Origin: Acidimicrobiales bacterium | Lineage (GTDB): Bacteria; Actinomycetota; Acidimicrobiia; Acidimicrobiales; SKKL01 | Direction of reading: 5' to 3' | Length of the DNA: 50,031 nt | Assembly: GCA_007121465.1 (NCBI GenBank) | Contig: SKKL01000056.1 | Location: 1-50,031, forward strand | Part shown: positions 47,393 through 50,031 of the stretch, one piece after another | Layout of the letters: each line of letters opens with the position of its first letter | Position numbering within the stretch: the first letter of the stretch is position 1 | Made by a program: the position numbers and the translations under genes | Notes under the pieces: generated by a model | What the model saw: only the letters and a program-made list of their open reading frames with translations | Told to the model about the DNA's origin: nothing | The model's database searches: none

Positions 47393-48552
47393 CACCGGTT
47401 CCCATCGCCGACCAAGACGAGTTCGAGTCGCTCGTCGACACCCTGGCCTCTCAGCCGGTCATCGGCCTCGACACCGAGTTCCATCGCGAGCGCACCTACT
47501 TCCCGAAGATCGCGATGCTGCAGGTCTCCTGGCGCGGCGGGCTCGCCCTCGTCGATCCACTGGAGGTCGACCTGACACCCCTCTCCCGGGTGCTCGACAG
47601 CGACACGGTCGTCGTGATCCACGCCGCCTCCCAGGATCTCGAGGTCTTGCTGCGCTCCTGTGGCACCGCGCCACGGCGACTGTTCGACACCCAGGTGGCA
47701 GCAGGATTCCTGGGAATGTCCACACCGTCGCTCAGCGCACTGGTGGAACGCGAGATCGGCCATCCCCTCCCGAAGGGCGACCGCTTGACCGACTGGCTCC
47801 GTCGCCCCCTCACCGACGCTCAACTCGTCTACGCCGCCGCCGACGTCGAGCACCTGGTGGAGATCTGGGAACGACAGTGCGCGGCCCTCGCGGAACGGGG
47901 ACGCCTGGCCTGGGCCGAGGACGAGTTCGCCGAGCTCCGTGACCGTGCCCGGATCAGCCGGCCCCCGGACGATGCCTGGAACCGGATCAAAGAAGCGCGC
48001 CAGCTCCGTGGCGCGGCCCGTGGAGTGGTGCGCGAGGTCGCCGCCTGGCGCGAGCGACGGGCCATCGAGGTGGACCAGCCGGCGCGCTTCGTCCTGGCCG
48101 ACCTGGCCGTCGTCGCGATCGCCCAGGCCGCTCCCCGGTCGGTCGACAAGCTGCGCGGCATCCGAGGTCTCGACGACCGGTACGCCAAGGGCGACAGCGG
48201 CCAGCAGATCATCGACGCGGTGAAACGAGGGCTCGAGGCTCGAACCGAGGCACGCCCCCGCAGCAACGGGGGAGAGCTCGGCCGGGAGCTGCGACCCGCG
48301 GTCAGTCTGGTGTCGTCCTGGGTCAGTCAGCTCGCTCGCGACGAGGAGCTCGACACCGCCCTGCTCGCCACGCGCTCCGACATCGAGTCACTCCTTCGGG
48401 GCGACCCCGACTCCCGCCTCGCGACGGGCTGGCGCGCCGACCTCGTCGGCGAGCCGATCCGTGCGTTGGTCGGTGGGCGTGCCGCCCTCGCCTTCAACGG
48501 CGACGGCGGCCTGGTCCTCGAGGATCGGTCGGGTCAGCCCTTCGGCTCCTGA
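47389..48552 (+). CDS. rnd: Ribonuclease D (DEDD exonuclease with HRDC domain)
   Basis: VIGLDTEFHRERTYFPKIAMLQVSWRGGLALVDPL...HAASQDLEVLLRSCGTAPRRLFDTQVAAGFLGM...YAAADVEHLVEIWERQ. Confidence 0.92.
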   Translation: MTPVPIADQDEFESLVDTLASQPVIGLDTEFHRERTYFPKIAMLQVSWRGGLALVDPLEVDLTPLSRVLDSDTVVVIHAASQDLEVLLRSCGTAPRRLFDTQVAAGFLGMSTPSLSALVEREIGHPLPKGDRLTDWLRRPLTDAQLVYAAADVEHLVEIWERQCAALAERGRLAWAEDEFAELRDRARISRPPDDAWNRIKEARQLRGAARGVVREVAAWRERRAIEVDQPARFVLADLAVVAIAQAAPRSVDKLRGIRGLDDRYAKGDSGQQIIDAVKRGLEARTEARPRSNGGELGRELRPAVSLVSSWVSQLARDEELDTALLATRSDIESLLRGDPDSRLATGWRADLVGEPIRALVGGRAALAFNGDGGLVLEDRSGQPFGS

Positions 48553-48553
48553 C

Positions 48554-48591
48554 CGGCCTCACCAGGACAACACGGCCTCACCAGGACAACA
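48554..48591. repeat. Perfect 19-bp tandem duplication
   Basis: CGGCCTCACCAGGACAACA x2 (48554-48572, 48573-48591). Confidence 0.95.
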
Positions 48592-48865
48592 CGGCGGCGA
48601 GCGCCACCACGCCGAGCACCCCCACCGCGACCAGGGCAAAGCGCGGGTCGCCCCGCCGCCACCATCGCAGCGCCAACCACCCGGTCCGCACCACCGGTGC
48701 GGCGATGACCAGTCCGACGAAGCCCCACGCCAGAGCCCGGCCCGTCTCTCCTGGCAGGAGGAGACCGCCGAGGGCGAGAGTCGCGGCGAGAGCGAGCGAG
48801 ACCCTCAGGGCGAGGATCATCCGGCGTTGGCGCCCGACGAGGGGGTGCGGTCCCTGTTCGCTCAT
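48578..48865 (-). CDS. Small multi-TM protein associated with TauE/SafE (DUF1634-like)
   Basis: MSEQGPHPLVGRQRRMILALRVSLALAATLALGGLLLPGETGRALAWGFVGLVIAAPVVRTGWLALRWWRRGDPRFALVAVGVLGVVALAAVLSW; start overlaps the TauE/SafE stop. Confidence 0.75.
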   Translation of the reverse strand: MSEQGPHPLVGRQRRMILALRVSLALAATLALGGLLLPGETGRALAWGFVGLVIAAPVVRTGWLALRWWRRGDPRFALVAVGVLGVVALAAVLSW

Positions 48866-49686
48866 CGGGTCACCACGAGCACCACGGCGACACCGAGGAG
48901 GAGGACCCCGAGCAATCGTCGTAGTCCCGTCGGGTCGAGCCGCTGCTGGATACGTGCACCGAGGACGCCCCCGACCAGCCCACCGAGACCGGCGGCGACG
49001 GCGCTCTCGGGATCGATGCGGCCCTGGCCGGCATAGACGATCAGGGCGATCGAGGTCGTGAGCGCCACCGAGAAGGTGGCGGTCGCGGCCGCCACCTTGA
49101 TCGGGATCCACATCACCTCGCGCATCACGGGGGTCTTCACGAAACCCCCACCGACACCGGCCAGACCCGTGATCGCCCCGGCGACCACCATTCCGGCAAG
49201 CCCCCCGGGAAGCCGCCGAGCACGGTAGGGCACCGGCCCACCCGGACCGGCGTAGGTGCCTCCCAGGGTTCCGGGCCACTCGGCCGGAGGTTCGGCGACG
49301 AACTCGGGCTGAGGCTGGTTGCGGGGGATGGGTCGGGTGAAGCCGGCAACCCCGGCGGCGAGGACGATCGCGGCGAGGACATAGCGGAGCGTGTCGCCCG
49401 GGGCGTTGACCGACCAGGCAGCGGCAGCCAGTGCGGCGAGCGACGCAGGGATCTCGATGGTGAGGCCGAGCCGATGGTGAACCACCCCCGCAGCGAGCTG
49501 GCCCGGCGCCGCGGCGAGCGCTCCGGCACCCACTGTCACCAGCCCGACCGGTGCGGCGACGAGGGGGTCGGTGCCCGTCGCGACGAGCAACGGCACGAGC
49601 AGTACCGCTCCGCCGAACCCTCCGACGGTCCCGAGAGTCGCGGCGACCGCGGCGACGGCGAGGAGGATCGGGGGGTCGAGGCTCAC
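48862..49686 (-). CDS. TauE/SafE (TSUP) family sulfite exporter-like permease
   Basis: LAVAAVAATLGTVGGFGGAVLLVPLLVATGTDPLVAAPVGLVTVGAGALAAAPGQLAAGVVHHRLGLTIEIPASL...GAITGLAGVGGGFVKTPVMREVM. Confidence 0.92.
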   Translation of the reverse strand: MSLDPPILLAVAAVAATLGTVGGFGGAVLLVPLLVATGTDPLVAAPVGLVTVGAGALAAAPGQLAAGVVHHRLGLTIEIPASLAALAAAAWSVNAPGDTLRYVLAAIVLAAGVAGFTRPIPRNQPQPEFVAEPPAEWPGTLGGTYAGPGGPVPYRARRLPGGLAGMVVAGAITGLAGVGGGFVKTPVMREVMWIPIKVAAATATFSVALTTSIALIVYAGQGRIDPESAVAAGLGGLVGGVLGARIQQRLDPTGLRRLLGVLLLGVAVVLVVTR

Positions 49687-49885
49687 GAGCCCGAGACTCT
49701 ACCGGCCAGGAGCGAGCCGCGAGCCGCCGGCCGAATCGGGCCCGCCGAACAGCAGCGCGAGATGACAGGAAAGGGACGAGAATCCGCTCCCTCCGGCGAC
49801 ACGGGTCGAGAGGGTGCAACGCGCCGGGGTCGAGACGGGGTATGGTGCTGGACAGCATCGACGTTCGCACGACAGGAGCTGGCCC

Positions 49886-50031
49886 GTGAAGAAGGGTCGC
49901 CACCGGCGGTTCGAGGAAGCGCGAGCACTGAAGCGCTCCTCGGACCTCGACATCGAGGACCTTTTCGAGTCGCTTCAATCCGAACGCGTCCACTCCGACG
50001 ACGACCCGCCGGAGAAGGCCGACGATGGCGA
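49886..50031 (+). CDS. Conserved hypothetical protein, N-terminus only (cut by window edge)
   Basis: GTG after CAGGAG SD: VKKGRHRRFEEARALKRSSDLDIEDLFESLQSERVHSDDDPPEKADDG. Confidence 0.65.
   Translation, partial: MKKGRHRRFEEARALKRSSDLDIEDLFESLQSERVHSDDDPPEKADDG

Overview
High-GC actinobacterial chromosomal window, most like Acidimicrobiia by gene content and style (inference, not a database result). I see no CRISPR array, rRNA, tRNA, prophage or transposase. About 40 genes are supportable. From left to right: a LivHM-type fused branched-chain amino acid permease (cut by the left edge), a DUF4352-like lipoprotein and a TM-anchored substrate-binding protein; a MarR/heterodimeric ABC exporter operon; an LLM-class oxidoreductase; a membrane pyrophosphatase; a DtxR/FeoA regulator; an M18 aminopeptidase with a DUF4388-like protein; a four-gene conservon (cvnABCD-like); an alcohol dehydrogenase; an envelope-glycan block (AftD-like DUF3367 protein, GT4, GT2-methyltransferase fusion, amine-oxidase-like flavoprotein, GT39-like protein); acyl-CoA metabolism genes; an orphan OppD/OppF ATPase pair; a lytic transglycosylase; an unusual pyruvate kinase; DUF3151, MobA, rhodanese and RNase D genes; and a TauE/SafE cassette. 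The best leads are: (1) a recurrent TANNNT-N6/7-RTG leaderless start signature at seven genes; (2) a ~210-nt, highly structured 5' leader with its own promoter upstream of the orphan oppDF ATPases; (3) a perfect 27-bp palindrome overlapping the marR start codon; (4) a pyruvate kinase whose K+-site residues are replaced; (5) a conservon kinase carrying a 5 x 42-nt tandem repeat. The window is otherwise mostly ordinary housekeeping and metabolic DNA, and I do not claim a proven new system.
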